A stretch of DNA of 64,000 bases. It comes from Jacaranda mimosifolia. Taxonomy: Eukaryota > Streptophyta > Magnoliopsida > Lamiales > Bignoniaceae. The notes under the pieces were generated by a model. That model was not told where the DNA came from, did no database searches, and worked only from the letters and a program-made list of their open reading frames with translations. Numbering within the stretch: the first letter of the stretch is position 1; each line of letters opens with the position of its first letter. Made by a program: the position numbers and the translations under genes. Shown here piece after piece: positions 1-13,004 of the stretch. The stretch covers positions 21,991,578 through 22,055,577 of the forward strand of contig CM032131.1 in the NCBI GenBank assembly GCA_018894105.1, read 5' to 3'.

Positions 1-110
1 AACAAAGCATACATCAACATGCATACCATGTTACTAGTTAGCATATTCTTATATATGTATAATTCAAAAGGAGAAAAAGAAAGAAAGAAATGTTACAAAT
101 TGGATGCATG

Positions 111-248
111 AAAATCATAATATAGGCGTTTTGCCCAGTAACTTGTAAATCAAGTGGCATTAATCTCTCTTATTATGTGAGAGGTCTCGTGTTAGACCCG
201 AATGGACGTTGTTTCTCTCAAAAAAAGAAAAAAAAAAAAAAATCATAA
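111..248 (+). mobile_element. SINE-like retroposon with target duplication
   Basis: The body runs from about 121 to 225. It contains a box-B-like tRNA promoter motif (GGTCTCGTGTTAGACCC near 182-198) and ends in an A-rich tail at 220-240. The ten bases AAAATCATAA occur at 111-120 and again at 239-248, directly flanking the element, which fits a target-site duplication; its leading A bases are ambiguous because they merge with the tail. The size and layout fit a tRNA-derived SINE. No family was recognised and box A is not clear. Confidence 0.5.
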
Positions 249-1873
249 GATAGCAAATCGTCAATGGTAGTTGAAGATGGTTTGAAAGAGTGAAGCATGG
301 AAAGAACAACAAAGAATGTGAACCACAAATATGTACTTAGCATTGACAATTATGACAAATTTGCGACGGCAATATCACCTACTACGTGTCCATAGTTTCT
401 TCGTAGAATTATAGAGTAAACTATAGATATGTTTGTGTCAATCATAATTCAATCTCTTGGACTTTGATATATTATTTATAATTTTTCCTTTCTTTATATT
501 ATGTTAGGGGAACAATTTCATCACTTAAAATAAATAGCCAAAATTCGATTTTATCCTTAATAGTATTATTGTATGAAAAATGAACTTACAACGCTGTTTA
601 ATTTGTCTAAATGTCATCATCTAAGATTTGTCCCATAAAAATTGCATCCCTTTATATTGTTCCTTTTACAATTTAACGCTTTGTGATTTACGCTAATAAA
701 ACAATAAAATATCCTAAACCTCCATAAACCAACTATGTATTGTTAATTTAGTAACTGCTACTAATTTTAATTAAAATAATCTTACTACGTACTACAATAG
801 AACGTATTTCAAAAATGTTATTATAAGTTAGAAATATTAAGTTTTAGGAAGAGTTGGTATAAATGAATAAGAGTCTCCTAGGATTTACGTAAATACGTGC
901 AATCTTGAAGAAATGCCCTTATAAATTTAGATGAATGTCAGAGCTTATTATTTTCACTAAAATAATGATGTTGGGTCTATACCTAGCGACTGGAATTGCG
1001 AAAAATAACCACAAGGGGTTTTTGATGAAAATTTGATGACAATTAAATTAGTAATGTAATTATTCAAATTTGAGGGATACCTCTAGGTCCAAGGGGATAT
1101 AATATTAATGTTACAGCCCCTGGTTTCTAAAATATCAAAGTCTCAAATCATTTTCTGTTTCCCTCTACTACTGTCATTCTGTTGGAATTTTGGCTGTGGA
1201 AAGTCTGCAGAAGAATGTTCGGCCGAGCTAAGATGCTGTTTCCCTCTACAACTGTCATAGAAATGTTTTAAAATTCATAATATTCTAACACAACTAAAAC
1301 TATTATATACCATACGGGGCTTTTAAAACATTATTATAGTAATTCTATAATAAATTACATTAAACTAAAAAAAGGTATGAAGTCGAGATGAAATTTTTAA
1401 AGATTGAAAATTCATATCCTTAGTTATTTGCTTAATATTTCCAATAATTAATGATCTTTAAGACATGTTGGAAAGCATACAAATTCGACGTAATACGGCC
1501 ACGTACCTAAACATAGCAATATTTATGCATGCTGTGACTATTTTCTCAAAAATAGTTGTTCATGCACAGGAGTATAAGAGTTTAAGGAAAAACGAAAATG
1601 GACCTTTAACTCTCAACAATAAATATGAACGAAATTACAGTTGAAAACTAGACTAATGCTACTTCATAATTAAACCTTGAAACCCTTACAGAAATATAAC
1701 TAACCTAATGTTAAAGGTCACTTGAAAAAATTGCTCAAGCAGGGTATATCAGCAGCTCTAGTTTTCTCTATGAAGAGGAGTTTAAAAAAAAAAAAAAACA
1801 CCCTAGCTACCAGAAAAAAAAAGCATTTACGGTCACCCTGAAACAAATGTATTTACAATGTCCTAGTGACTGC
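249..1873. other. AT-rich gene-free stretch and 3' flank of the GYF-domain gene
   Basis: No coding region is supported here. The part nearest 1,873 should contain the 3' UTR and polyadenylation region of the minus-strand gene. A 14-base direct repeat (CTGTTTCCCTCTAC) occurs at 1,155-1,168 and 1,236-1,249, each followed by similar bases; it may be a remnant of an old insertion. Nothing else stands out. Confidence 0.5.
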
Positions 1874-4800
1874 TTACTCGTCGACCGTCTGAATCTCTCC
1901 CATCATTATCCGGTTGCTAACAACATTGAATCCCAAAACAGATGGACTCACTTTCTTCCCTTTCTTTCCCTTCTTTTTTCCTACTTTTGTCAGCCCATCC
2001 ACACCGCCCAGGTCAGAGCCCCCAACATCCACATGATCGGAAGTCATATCTCCCACTCCAGAGGCAGCAGTGGCTTTTCGATCATTCCAATTATTGAAGG
2101 CAATTTCAACAACATCCGCAGGCAAAAAGTCTTTGTAATTCAGAAACTTGTCTATGAACTCATGGTTAGGATCAAAGGAACCAAGATTCTCTATCAGTAG
2201 CGTTTCAGCCTCTGATCTTGATATCTTTAGACAATATTCCAAGATGCTTGTATCTACAAAGAAAACAACATATCATCAACACTACAAAATCAACTGAAAT
2301 GGCGAGGATTATTGCTTTGTTAACTTGTAGGATTTTTATTCTCCGAAAAAGCAGCAGCATCCAGAATCTATCTTGGAACAAAAACAGAAGCTAATATAGA
2401 AAGTGGTGCCAGAGAGATGATACCTTTTGAGCCAATAAGTCTGACGCACTCACTCTCACACCATTCCTTGAAGTCCATAGCCTCTGCATCGATACCTGAA
2501 AAAGTCAATTCATTGTTCATTTCCTCTTTTGAGGTGGAAAGTAGAGGGAAATAAAGTCAATCTCCAAAGTAGTATACCTGAATGCTTGGTCAAGGCACTT
2601 TTTCTCCCTTTCTGAGATGATTGAGCAGAGGAAGCTGAAGCAGAGAGTGAATACTCTGCAGGCCTGCCACCAGACTTCTGTCGATTCAATGAACCTCCAA
2701 CAGTTCCTTTCACAGGGGTGCTTTTGCTTCCCCAACTGCCCTGAGTTCCAAGTTGAGGAAAATCCGACCTGCAGGCAAACAGAAGCAATTGGTAACTACA
2801 AGCCATCTTCCTCAAAATAAACAATACCATGAACATACAACATGAGAATTAGACAAAAGCAAGACATAATTACTAGCTCAAGAAGCAAGCCAACACAAGT
2901 AATTGTCCCAAAACTACCAAAAATTAGGGTTATAAAGACGGACATACTCTAGAGAGTTATTGAAAGATAAAGTCATATATCTTGCTCACATCACCAGCTG
3001 AGTCAATATCTTAGATGCTCCAACTAGGTGCATATGATGATGCAAGCCTGCGCAAATGGTGAAATAGCCTCTCGGGCCTTCACCTCATCAAACTACCCCT
3101 CTCATCAGCCAAGAACTACACTATAAACCCTCTAATACCACCACTACCCCAACAAACAAACAAATAATACACTCCTGGACATGTTAAGAGGAGCAAGGAG
3201 CTTGCGCGAAGCGATACGAGTAATTGACAGGATCACCAATTGCTTACACTAGGGAAAAAATAATAATGAGAACAAGGCATAGAAATGTGGAAATCATGAT
3301 ACCTAATCAAACTACAATGGACAGTAGATTTCAAAATTCAATAGAAAATGAAACATGAAGCTACATGGTTAATGCAAGCATCAGGATGATATATCTATAA
3401 AATTTAGGCAACAAGGAAAATAGAGTCATACTGCTTATCCTCTGCCTTTGATTGCTCTAATGGCCCCCAGAACAGATCATCCTCAACTTTATGTTTTACG
3501 TGAGAAGAAGCTTGCGGAGGGGATGCAGACTTCCCAGGAGATGAGGAGAATGACCATGAAGCACCACTTCCACGTGCAGGTTGATTTGTAGCAGGTTTCG
3601 GAGGTGTTGGCACCGGCAATGCAGAAGAGACCTTTCTTCCCTGTTCCTTAAGGATGTCCCTCAATGATGCTGGCTTCTGGGGTTTCCTGGAATCAGTGGA
3701 CCATGCAGGGGCGGGAGGACTTGCAGACTCCCCCTTCCAGGGAACAAAATCTCCCAAGGAAGGGCCAGATGGTACAGCAGGTAACAATTCCTTCTGCTGC
3801 GTCATCTGGCGAGCATGTTTACCCTTATCAATGGGACTTGATCCAACAGACACATCAACTGAAGCTACAGAAGCAGCCTTAGCTCCTGCATTTTTTGCCT
3901 TAGCGGACTTTTTGCGGCTCTTTTTAGTATCTTTAGCATCAATAAAGTCATCTTCAATAACAGAATCAGCTTGGGAACGCATAGTTGATGTTAAAGACAA
4001 CCCAAGCACACTGTCAGAAAGTTCCTTCTCTATCTCACCGAATTTAACATTATTATCCCAAAATAGATCTTCTTCTTGGCTCTTCTTGTTCTTCGGCTCT
4101 AAGGAATTGTCTGACTTGACAAGATTTAAATCAGTGCTGGCAGCATTCTGCCTAATTTCACTCAATGCCTTGTGATCTGCATTCACAACCACCCCAGCCC
4201 AGGGAGTGGAGATGCTCGTGGAGCCCAGAGATGTGGAGATCTCAGTAACCACAATCTCTTCTTTTGCTCTCCTCTGCTCTTCCTCCTGTTGTATCTCTAG
4301 TAATGATTTGGCCTTGAAACCAGGAGCAGGTTTCCATGCCCGTTGTCCAACATGTCCTTGTACCTCTGAAGCATGTGCAACTTGGCCCTGCTGAACCTTT
4401 GTCTCAATTGTCACACCATCATCTGCATAATTAAGAGTGGGCAATGAGTTTTGGCCTGGTAGAAAATTGACATCAGCAGCAACTTTGTTGGTCTTCTTCT
4501 TCTCCTTTTCAGTCACAGATGCTGCAAGTGCATCTCCTTGGACAGCTAGGTTCTCAGATTTTGCATTACCAGATTTTGTTCCTTCAAATTCTGATGGCTT
4601 TGACTGTTGTGACTTAGAGTCACTCCGTACTGAGTCAGTAGGAACCTTTGAAGACTTCTGCTTTTTTGACTTCTTCTCTGATGATTTTCTCACTTCCCGT
4701 GCTTCATGATTTTTCACTTCCTTCACCGAAGAGGAATCACCTGTATGCTGTTCTTCTTGATTTTTCACTTCCTTCACCAAGGGACAGTCACCAATGTGCT

Positions 4801-7800
4801 GCTCTTCTGGATTTTTCACTTCCTGCACCAGGGGAGAGTCACCAATGTGCTGTTCTTCTAAATCTCGTGGTTCTTCAGATACCCTTACTGGAGTCTCTGT
4901 CAATGCCTCTACACTTTTGTGAAAAAGTAGCTCATTGTCACGACCAACTGTCAGCTGCTGCTGTGAAGCTGATTCTCCCAAATGTTCCCCTGCTGGAAAT
5001 CTTAAAGCGATGTCAGAGGCTGAGATTCTGACAGATTCATCTTTGTTTGATGTCTGTTCTGAGATGTACTTGTTTGCCTTTTCTGACATCTGTGTCAAAT
5101 TCATGCCATCTGTTTTGCTGAAACTCTTCTGCTGCTCAACAATTTGCTCCGACAAAGAAGCATCCCAGTTCCTTTGCGTCACATTATTTGCAAAAAATTG
5201 ATGTGGCAAATGCAAAGAAGTTTCTGAACCAATATTTGGTTTAACATCCTGAGAATCACTAAGAGGCAAAACAAAATCAGCAGCATTTGCATTTTCATCG
5301 GGCATCTTGGGAGCTTGTAAATGTGAGGTAGTCTGAAACAAATTATGTGGTTGTTGGAAACGGGTGATATCCACATTAGCATTTCCAGCTGCAAGAGCAC
5401 CACTTTGCTGTGCCAATGATGCCTCACCCAATCGTTGGTGGTGATATTGCTCAGACAGCACTTGCGAGAGCAATTGTTGGTGCTGGAGCATTAACTGCTG
5501 CTGCTCTTCCTGCTTCTGTTGCTGCTTAAGCAACAACATATCCAAAAGCGACAGGTGCTGTGATGCAACAGGCACCTGGGATTGCAATTGCAGCAAGTAC
5601 TGCTGTTGCAACAAACTTAGTAGTTGTGGATCTTGAGAGATACCAGCAGCGAGGAGCTTTTCTGGAGTTAAAATATTGGATGGATTATCCATAGATTGGG
5701 CTAACAGATTAGCCAAGGACGTATTCTGTGGCTGTAATCTCTGCTGCTGTATCCCAAAAGCTGATTGTGGAGGAAAATTCTGACTTTGATGAATGTCCAA
5801 CTTATCCTGAAGTGGATCCAAACCCCCTTGAATAGGGATATTCGACCAACCACTGATTCCATTGTTGACAGTGGAGTTAGATCGATCAGATAATCCTTGA
5901 AGGACAGACATTGACTCCACATTATGAGAATGATGCTGTGCCCGAGCATTGTCCGTAATGGATGATAGAAGCTCAGAGTGAGTCAGTGAGGTCTCATTCA
6001 CAACATCTGTCTTTGCAGCAATGGAATCTGCATCTCTCCCAGGCCAAAGTGAATAAGGATTTGGCAGAGATCTCTGCCTCTCCAGTGCCAACTTTTTGGC
6101 CAATAAGTAAGGGTCATCTCCACTACCAGATCCCAAAGAAGGTAGAGCAAACGAATTATGTCCACCATATCCCTGCATACCTGTAAAACAATGGCCTACT
6201 CATATTAAAAGGACCCATACTATCACAAACAAGCAAAAATAGTCTAACAAACACACAAAATGAAGACTTGTTTTTTCACATTCTTCCTGTAAATAGAGAA
6301 GACAAACCTTCTGAGAGAGCGAACTTCTCAAGTGGGGTGGTACTCGTACTGCCAGCCATCAATGACTCCAGAAACCTGTTTTCAGCCTCTGTTGTGGAAC
6401 CATATTTATATTTTGAATCATTTTTTAACACATCAGCCTCACTTGCAACTGCATGGAACTTCCCAAAAGTGCTGTAGTTAGATCTACCAGGTATATCTTG
6501 GATTTCATTTGTCTTGGGTGTATTAAATCCAGGAGGTGGCTGAGCCTTGGCACGCAAATGGGGCATCACATCTCCAAGTAAAGAGAAGGGGGAGTCAGCT
6601 GGTGCATTGGCCAAACGAACTTGCAATTCTATGCCAAAATACCCAGATTCAAACCATGTAATGATATCACTCCCAGCAAAAGGACCTTGAATTTCACCCC
6701 GTGGATCTTTGTAGTAAAGAACTAGGTCTTCTGGAGATGACTGGGAAATCTTATGTGGTTCCATCTCCCTCTCAAACGTTGCAGATGGTTGCCTTCTCAT
6801 GACCTGGTCATCATCCACCTGCCACTTGGGTCCTCCTTTTTCGGTGTTGCGTGAATCCATCATACTGGTTTCCCAAACATTGTCAAAATCTTTCTGAATA
6901 TCTTTAGATACCTCTCTCCAATCAGAAATTGGACGTGCGCGTTCTGAAAAAGATGAAGATCTCCATGAACCAGTTCGAAGAATTGAGGAATGTCCTGGTG
7001 TGGAAATATCATTGTTCTTGCTATGAATAGCACTATCTTCTCTTAAAGCTGAACACAAAGAATAAGTTGTTTAAGCCATCAAAACAAAAAATAACCAAAT
7101 TCCCTCAACATGTCAGGATGTCAGAATAAAGATAAAAATATGGACAAAAAGTAATAACATTTCAGGAAAGGTACAAAAACCTCATAATGCAAGGTCAAAG
7201 AACAATGAGAAATGGAAACTAGAATTGGGATACCAACTAAAATGCTAATTTAAGAAGTCATTTCTACAACTTTCCATCTTGCATCTACTTATCCAGCATG
7301 GTCTCAAATAATCAAAATGAACTCTTCGAATTTACCTTCAGCATTCAACTTCATATCAGAAAAAGCCTGATGCTCGTGCCCTGTCTCAGCTTTTGCATCG
7401 GACCAATGAGAAATCTGCTTCTCATGGAACAGACCTTCCGAATAATTTGAATAACCATCGGTATTGTCCAGCATTTCGTGTTTAGAATCATCAATAGAAA
7501 TCGGCAAATCGTCCTTATTGCCTGTTCACACCAATCAACAGAAGTTAAGAGTAAAAATATTTATCCACATAAACGGGCCAAATTTTACAGAAAGAAAACA
7601 TGCAAAATGTGAAACTAGTCTAATCAAAATATAAGATTACCAAGCCTGTTTCGTCTCGACTGAATAAAGTCAGTCGTGGTTCGGGCAGCAGATCCATCTT
7701 TACTGACCTGAGGAGCACCACTACTAATGATTTCTCCTTTGTCAATTCCCTTAAGGATAACCTACAAAGAGACCTTCACAATTAATTTAAGAAACACCAT

Positions 7801-10800
7801 ACTATCTAAACCTCACATAATTGTATACATCAGGATTACCAATTCTTCAGTAGTAGGTGCACAAAACGCCAGAGGTTCAATAGGTTCTTCTTGTGTGAGC
7901 GAAGGTACTTGAATAACACCATCCAAATACTTTGAATAAGTTATCAAATCTGTTGTCCGGTATATATCAATCAACTTTGGCCTGCTATAATTTAGAGGAT
8001 AGAGCTCTCCGTTGCCACTTTCACCTTTTCCCATGGCAGGTCCCTGTGGTTGCAAGTTAATGGCCGTAACTGAGCTCCCCCCAGAGCTAACCCTTCCCCT
8101 GCCAAGGGAAAAGCTAGGAGCAGGGTTTTCCCCACGTCCCCGGCCATGTGAGAATGTAGGAACTTGTTTGTTCAGGCTCAAAGCTTGGTGATGAGGATCT
8201 GCTCGAGCCCGGCTGTAAAAAGAGTTAGGTCTCCATGGTCGATAATTATCCCCATCCCTCTCATCCTTTCCGTGATGAGGAATATGGGAGGACTCTCTAT
8301 CAAGAAGCACATCATCTTCTTTGTTGGAGTCCCCCCACTTCTCACGCACAGCATTAACCTCCTTGTAATCAGGCCCCCAACGAGTATTCCATTTGCTCTC
8401 GCGACGTTGGTCATGATTGTCTCTGTTTCCTGAATCGGTCCACCGCTCTCCTAAGGCACGACGCGCTTCCCCATAGTGTCTCCCGGATGAATCAACCTTG
8501 TGTTCCACCCTGCGGTTATCATTATGCTCTCTCTCCCCCTCCCTCCATCGGTCTTTGCGGACAGAGGAATTATTGTCCCTTTCCTCATCACGCCAGCGGT
8601 CTCGACGACCAGATTCCATATCAAGCACGGAAGGACGGAAAACGTCTTTCTTCTTATAGTTATCAATCAAATCATCTCCTGTTCCAGTTAGTTTCGCTGC
8701 ATCAGGGCGATTGCCATGACCTGGAAGCGAACTGAAATGGTTCTCCTGCACCTTAAAAATAAATTATTAAAATGAAGGCGTGGACTGAGGTCACATCCTG
8801 ACAACAAAAAGGCAAAAAGCCCTTTTCATATCCCATTCCACATATGATCATGGCAATGAGCAGAGCAAAATACATATGCAAGCAAAGGACAAAGTAGATC
8901 ACAACTAACCCCAGTAACTGCTCCAGTCTTATTATCCCCTGGTTTTGGCAGAAGCCACTGAGGTGAAAGCGGAATGGAATTGTCAGATCCTTGAATATCT
9001 GCAAAAATGAATGAGAGAGAGAGAGAGAGAACCAAGTAAATAAACATCAAGAGAAATTAAAATAAATTGAGGCAACCAAAAAAATCATCCGGCTAATTGA
9101 AGATCACTACTTTCTTTTTTAGTGTATACTGGAAACAACATCAGTATCGAGTACAAAAAGAAAAAGTTAAGGTAACAAGCAATTCTTGGAAAAAGAGAAC
9201 CCTGTATGTTCTACATGTATCATGTAAAACAAGAATTAAAGAAACGTGCATTACTATCCTGCAAACATATTCTATACTTAAAAACACTCTCACTTACTAT
9301 TCCAAGTACAGTGGTCCGGACCTTATGCATATCAATAAGAATTCTTTTTTCTTTTCAAACTCAAAATTTAGGAAGCTAAATTTATCCCAAGATATTATTT
9401 GATAGCCAAAGAGTCACTAACATAAATTTACAAAGAATAGAATACAAACAACAGGGAGAAGAAAGTATATAACATTTACCATTTCTCTAAATTACTCATC
9501 TTCCAACAGTCACTTTACATGAAATCGAAGTTATATTATCTCCAACCTCCAACCATCATAATAACCAGAGGCACCTAATACTGGTATGATAAAGTGAAAC
9601 AAATAACAAACCAAGAACTGAAACCTCAGGAGAAGGAGGCCATCACACTAGCATCTTCATTCAGAATGCTCATACAATTGCATTAAACACATCTATTACA
9701 TATCTTTTATTAAGCCGCAATAGTTCTCTCTCAATTAATACCAATAACAAGAATGGTCACAAAAGGGGCTATCATTTCAATGAAGAAATATAAATATACC
9801 AGGAATGCAATCCTAGCAGGACCTGGAAGTTAAGACCTTGCTATTAATTAGATATAGAAGTACACACAAAAACTGAACTGCCATATGGATGAAGACAGAA
9901 AGAGATGGACCTTAGTACATGAGAAAAAGTTACAAGGTTCAGCAAGGGAGAATGACGAGAAGGCAGAGAAGATACAGAAAAAAACTTCCACAACTAAAAT
10001 TTCGTTGCAACATACAAAGATGTTTTAGCAGTCAAGTTATTTTCAAAAGCTCTGGTTCAACAGAAAGGTGAAAGCTGACTTGTTACAATATATTATTATT
10101 ATAATATTAACCCACTCCTCCAACTACCTTAAGGAACTAATAGTTCTTTTTCTTTTTGTTTTCTTGAGATCCTAACCAGGTAACTAAGTTACATTTTGAA
10201 GCTTTTTTCAGATGTAAACAAACACATATCGCCGCACTTGGATTTCATCCACAAAGAATCTTGGTACAAAAATTAATATGAAAATTGTCTTCAATGTCTT
10301 CTTTTCAAATTGAAGTGGTGGAATCAACATACTAATCGATTCGAAGGGGCTGCCAAGACTCAGCAATGAGATGAGGAAACAAGAATATATCATGACCTTG
10401 TAACATAATTTGGAGTTTAAATCCAGAATCAAGCGCCACTATTTCAGGTGATGAGTTCACTCAACACCGCATCCTCTTGCACACATCTTATACATAATCT
10501 TGAGACAAAGATGCTAGGAATTGTACACTGACTAAGCACATGGTACAACATCACGCAGAGAAAACAATTTTTATTTTTATTTTTATGTTTCTTGATAATT
10601 CTAGAAGCCGGTAACGTGGGAAATCACATGACACGCGTATGGAAGAAAGAAAAAAGAAAAAATTTTACTTCTTGGTGGCTTCAAAGAGCAAGCCCTTTAT
10701 CTATGTCAAAAAACAAATAAATAAATCACAAAACTTTACCGACTTAATCTTCTAATCTTTTTCAAATTATTTCATTTGATAAATCAGTCCACAACATAAC

Positions 10801-11243
10801 TCTAACATCAATAATTAGTGAAAAATTTAGCAACTTTATTATCAAATTAAGTCCATTTGGACATACAGCTTTTCCTCGCCAGAAAAAATGATTTTTTTTT
10901 AACAAATAAGCTTTTCAACATCAAAATCACAGTAAATAGTGCATTTCAACTCCTAACTGGTGGGGACTTTATAAAAAATGCGAGAAAGAAGGAGAAAGAA
11001 ATAGTCTTTATCCTCACATTGGAATAATTAATCACACAAAGAAAAGGGGAAGGTTTATGAATTTGAATGAGAACCCTATACCCACATAACGCCACCAATG
11101 CAAGTGAACGGCTTTTAGGGTTTTACAGAAAAACTAGAATTAATCAAAAAAAATTAATAAATAAGCGGAAAGATGAATGCAAAGAAAAATCAACCTTTCG
11201 GGATCTGGTTAGAGCGAGAATCAAAAGCGGTGTTGTCAGCCAT
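1874..11243 (-). CDS. EXA1: GYF-domain protein, EXA1-like (ten coding exons)
   Basis: Plant homologue of the GIGYF-type adaptors: it binds eIF4E-family proteins and acts in translational control and mRNA silencing. The Arabidopsis protein is also a host factor for potexviruses and a regulator of immune receptors. Exons on the minus strand are 11195-11243, 8910-8998, 7840-8751, 7641-7761, 7336-7521, 6308-7048, 3432-6180, 2578-2768, 2424-2495 and 1874-2253. All junctions are GT-AG and the total is 5,490 nt, exactly in frame (1,829 residues; the Arabidopsis protein is about 1,714). An eIF4E-binding motif of the YxxxxL-phi type (YRTTDLI) lies near residues 310-316. The GYF domain spans about 559-618, with GPF...W..GYF. 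A Q/L-rich, probably coiled-coil segment lies near 885-947. The C-terminus has a lysine/glycine-rich stretch followed by the conserved ending FNVVSNRIMMGEIQ. The start was chosen because this short exon splices cleanly to the conserved DIQGSDN...LSPQWLLPK segment. No break was seen. Confidence 0.95.
4706..4858 (-). repeat. In-frame 51-nt tandem repeat in the GYF-domain gene (3 units)
   Basis: Three head-to-tail 51-nt units encode 17-residue repeats of the type EEQHxGDxxxVxEVKNx, near residues 1141-1191 in the acidic, low-complexity half of the protein. Because the period is a multiple of three, copy-number change would keep the reading frame. The units differ by a few substitutions. Confidence 0.9.
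9012..9030. repeat. (GA)n microsatellite in intron 1
   Basis: A pure GA run lies in the long first intron (8999-11194, about 2.2 kb) of the GYF-domain gene, about 13 bp from the 3' splice site of that intron. The rest of the intron shows no coding potential that I can support. Confidence 0.85.
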
Positions 11244-11385
11244 TGATGATCCACAGAAAATTTTTAGAAAGAGAAATGAGCTAAAGATAGAGAAAACCCT
11301 TCTGATTGACTGCTTGAAGGTACTGAGAACAGCCAAGGCGGGGTGAAATATAGGGCAAAGGGAGATGTAAATCCGAAATCAAATG

Positions 11386-11393
11386 TATATAAT
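11386..11393 (-). promoter_or_regulatory. Candidate TATA box of the GYF-domain gene
   Basis: On the minus strand the sequence reads ATTATATA, about 145 bp upstream of the chosen ATG. This would place transcription start near 11,350-11,360 and give a leader of roughly 110 bases. It rests on motif and position only. Confidence 0.35.
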
Positions 11394-11837
11394 GCGTTTA
11401 GTTTAAGGACGTGTCACCCTCCGGCTCACGTTAGCAAAATTATAGTGATTTTTACACTTCATAAGAAACTTGGGAAGGATTATGGAAATTTATATGCTGA
11501 CGCGTCTTAGATGCACCGTGCGGTTCACGTACCCAATGAAGTGACGTTTTTATCCTTCAATTATTCAAATATGGGTATGAGTTAGTGAACACGGACCCGA
11601 AAAGGAGTTGATGGATATGTGGAGAGACAATATCTAACCTACGGGAGGTTCAATGCTCCAATCCTAAAGTGAATGTCAAACTTGGGGTGTGATCAAATCA
11701 ATCAGATAGCCATAGCCCATAAGAGACGTGGCTTAATCCTAGCAGTGCTGATGTTGCTTTGATTTTACGATGCCCATCTCTATCTGGTATCATAAGGATT
11801 ATTGCATATCACATATAACGTTTTATGGAATATGGTT

Positions 11838-12020
11838 AGTTAATCAATGACATTTCCATTTTTGTGAAAAATAATAAGATTATGAAAATTTTAATTTAAA
11901 TTGAATTAGAGTAATCATTGTCATTTCTATTTTGTGAATAATAATCCTCTTATGAAAATTTTAATTTAAATCAAATTTGGTTAATCATTAACATCTCCAT
12001 TTTGTAAATGACAATCCTAT
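11838..12020 (+). repeat. Degenerate ~70-bp tandem repeat (about 2.5 units)
   Basis: The phrases CATTTCCATTTTTGTGAA and TATGAAAATTTTAATTTAAA recur about every 70 bases (for example at 11,881 and 11,951) with point differences. No coding potential. The remaining sequence between 11,394 and 12,792 is AT-rich and I see nothing in it. Confidence 0.6.
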
Positions 12021-13004
12021 TAAAATTAATCCAAATTGTGATTCGAGAAATTGGTTGGGATTCGAGAAATCATTATTAAATAAATTACATTTATCATGTG
12101 ATATAATATATTTTTATAATTCTAATAAATACTATTGCACTTATTATATGATTGTTTAGATGCATGCGTGAAAATGGGTGTGGGTAATTTATTAAAATAT
12201 CACTAAATTCGATTAATCGATATATTTTGATAATTTAGGAGATAAAGAATCCAAAAATGATATTAAATAACCAATATAGTTATATTAAATTATGTTAAGT
12301 TTAAAAGTGTATTAATTCAAAAGATTTTCAATAGTAAGTTTAGAGAATGTATTAAAAAATCTTCATATTTTTTCAGTTAACATATATTAATAATTTATAA
12401 CATCAAGAAATCAAAAATTAATATTAAATAATGAATAAAAATGTTCTAAATTATGAAATTTAAAATTTGGTCAAAATTATAAAATTATAGCAAAACTAAC
12501 TACAAATAATATAGATTTATGTATGTATAAATGAATTGAGAGAATTTATTAAAATTTCATTAAATGGATTGGTTGGCATGTTTTGGTTATTTAGAAAATC
12601 AATTGATTCATAATTAATATGAAGTAATTATTATACAAATTTACAATAAAATTTAACCTAGAATTTAGAATTTTGTCGATATTACAATGTAATGAAGAGG
12701 TATACTTTTCATATATAATAAGATTTATATTATTTATGGTTCATAGGAGTAGATTTATATATTCAAAAGATTGCTTGTTTACTCAAATGGCATCTATACT
12801 ATTATATATAGCACAATGGCGTGGGATTCATAATTGTGCAATTTTGATTCTAATTGTGTAATTTTGGCCAAATGGCAAATTCTTAGAATTTTGAGTATTT
12901 TAATTCAATTAAAAAATTCTCATTAATTGTTGATTATTATCTCTAACCTATATGATTGTATCTTATCTCTAATTTTCTTTTATTTGAAATTCAAAATATA
13001 TCTA

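Noticed and set aside
3654..5201. Plus-strand open frames up to 173 residues opposite the large EXA1 exon
   Set aside because: Antisense shadows of a conserved minus-strand coding exon.
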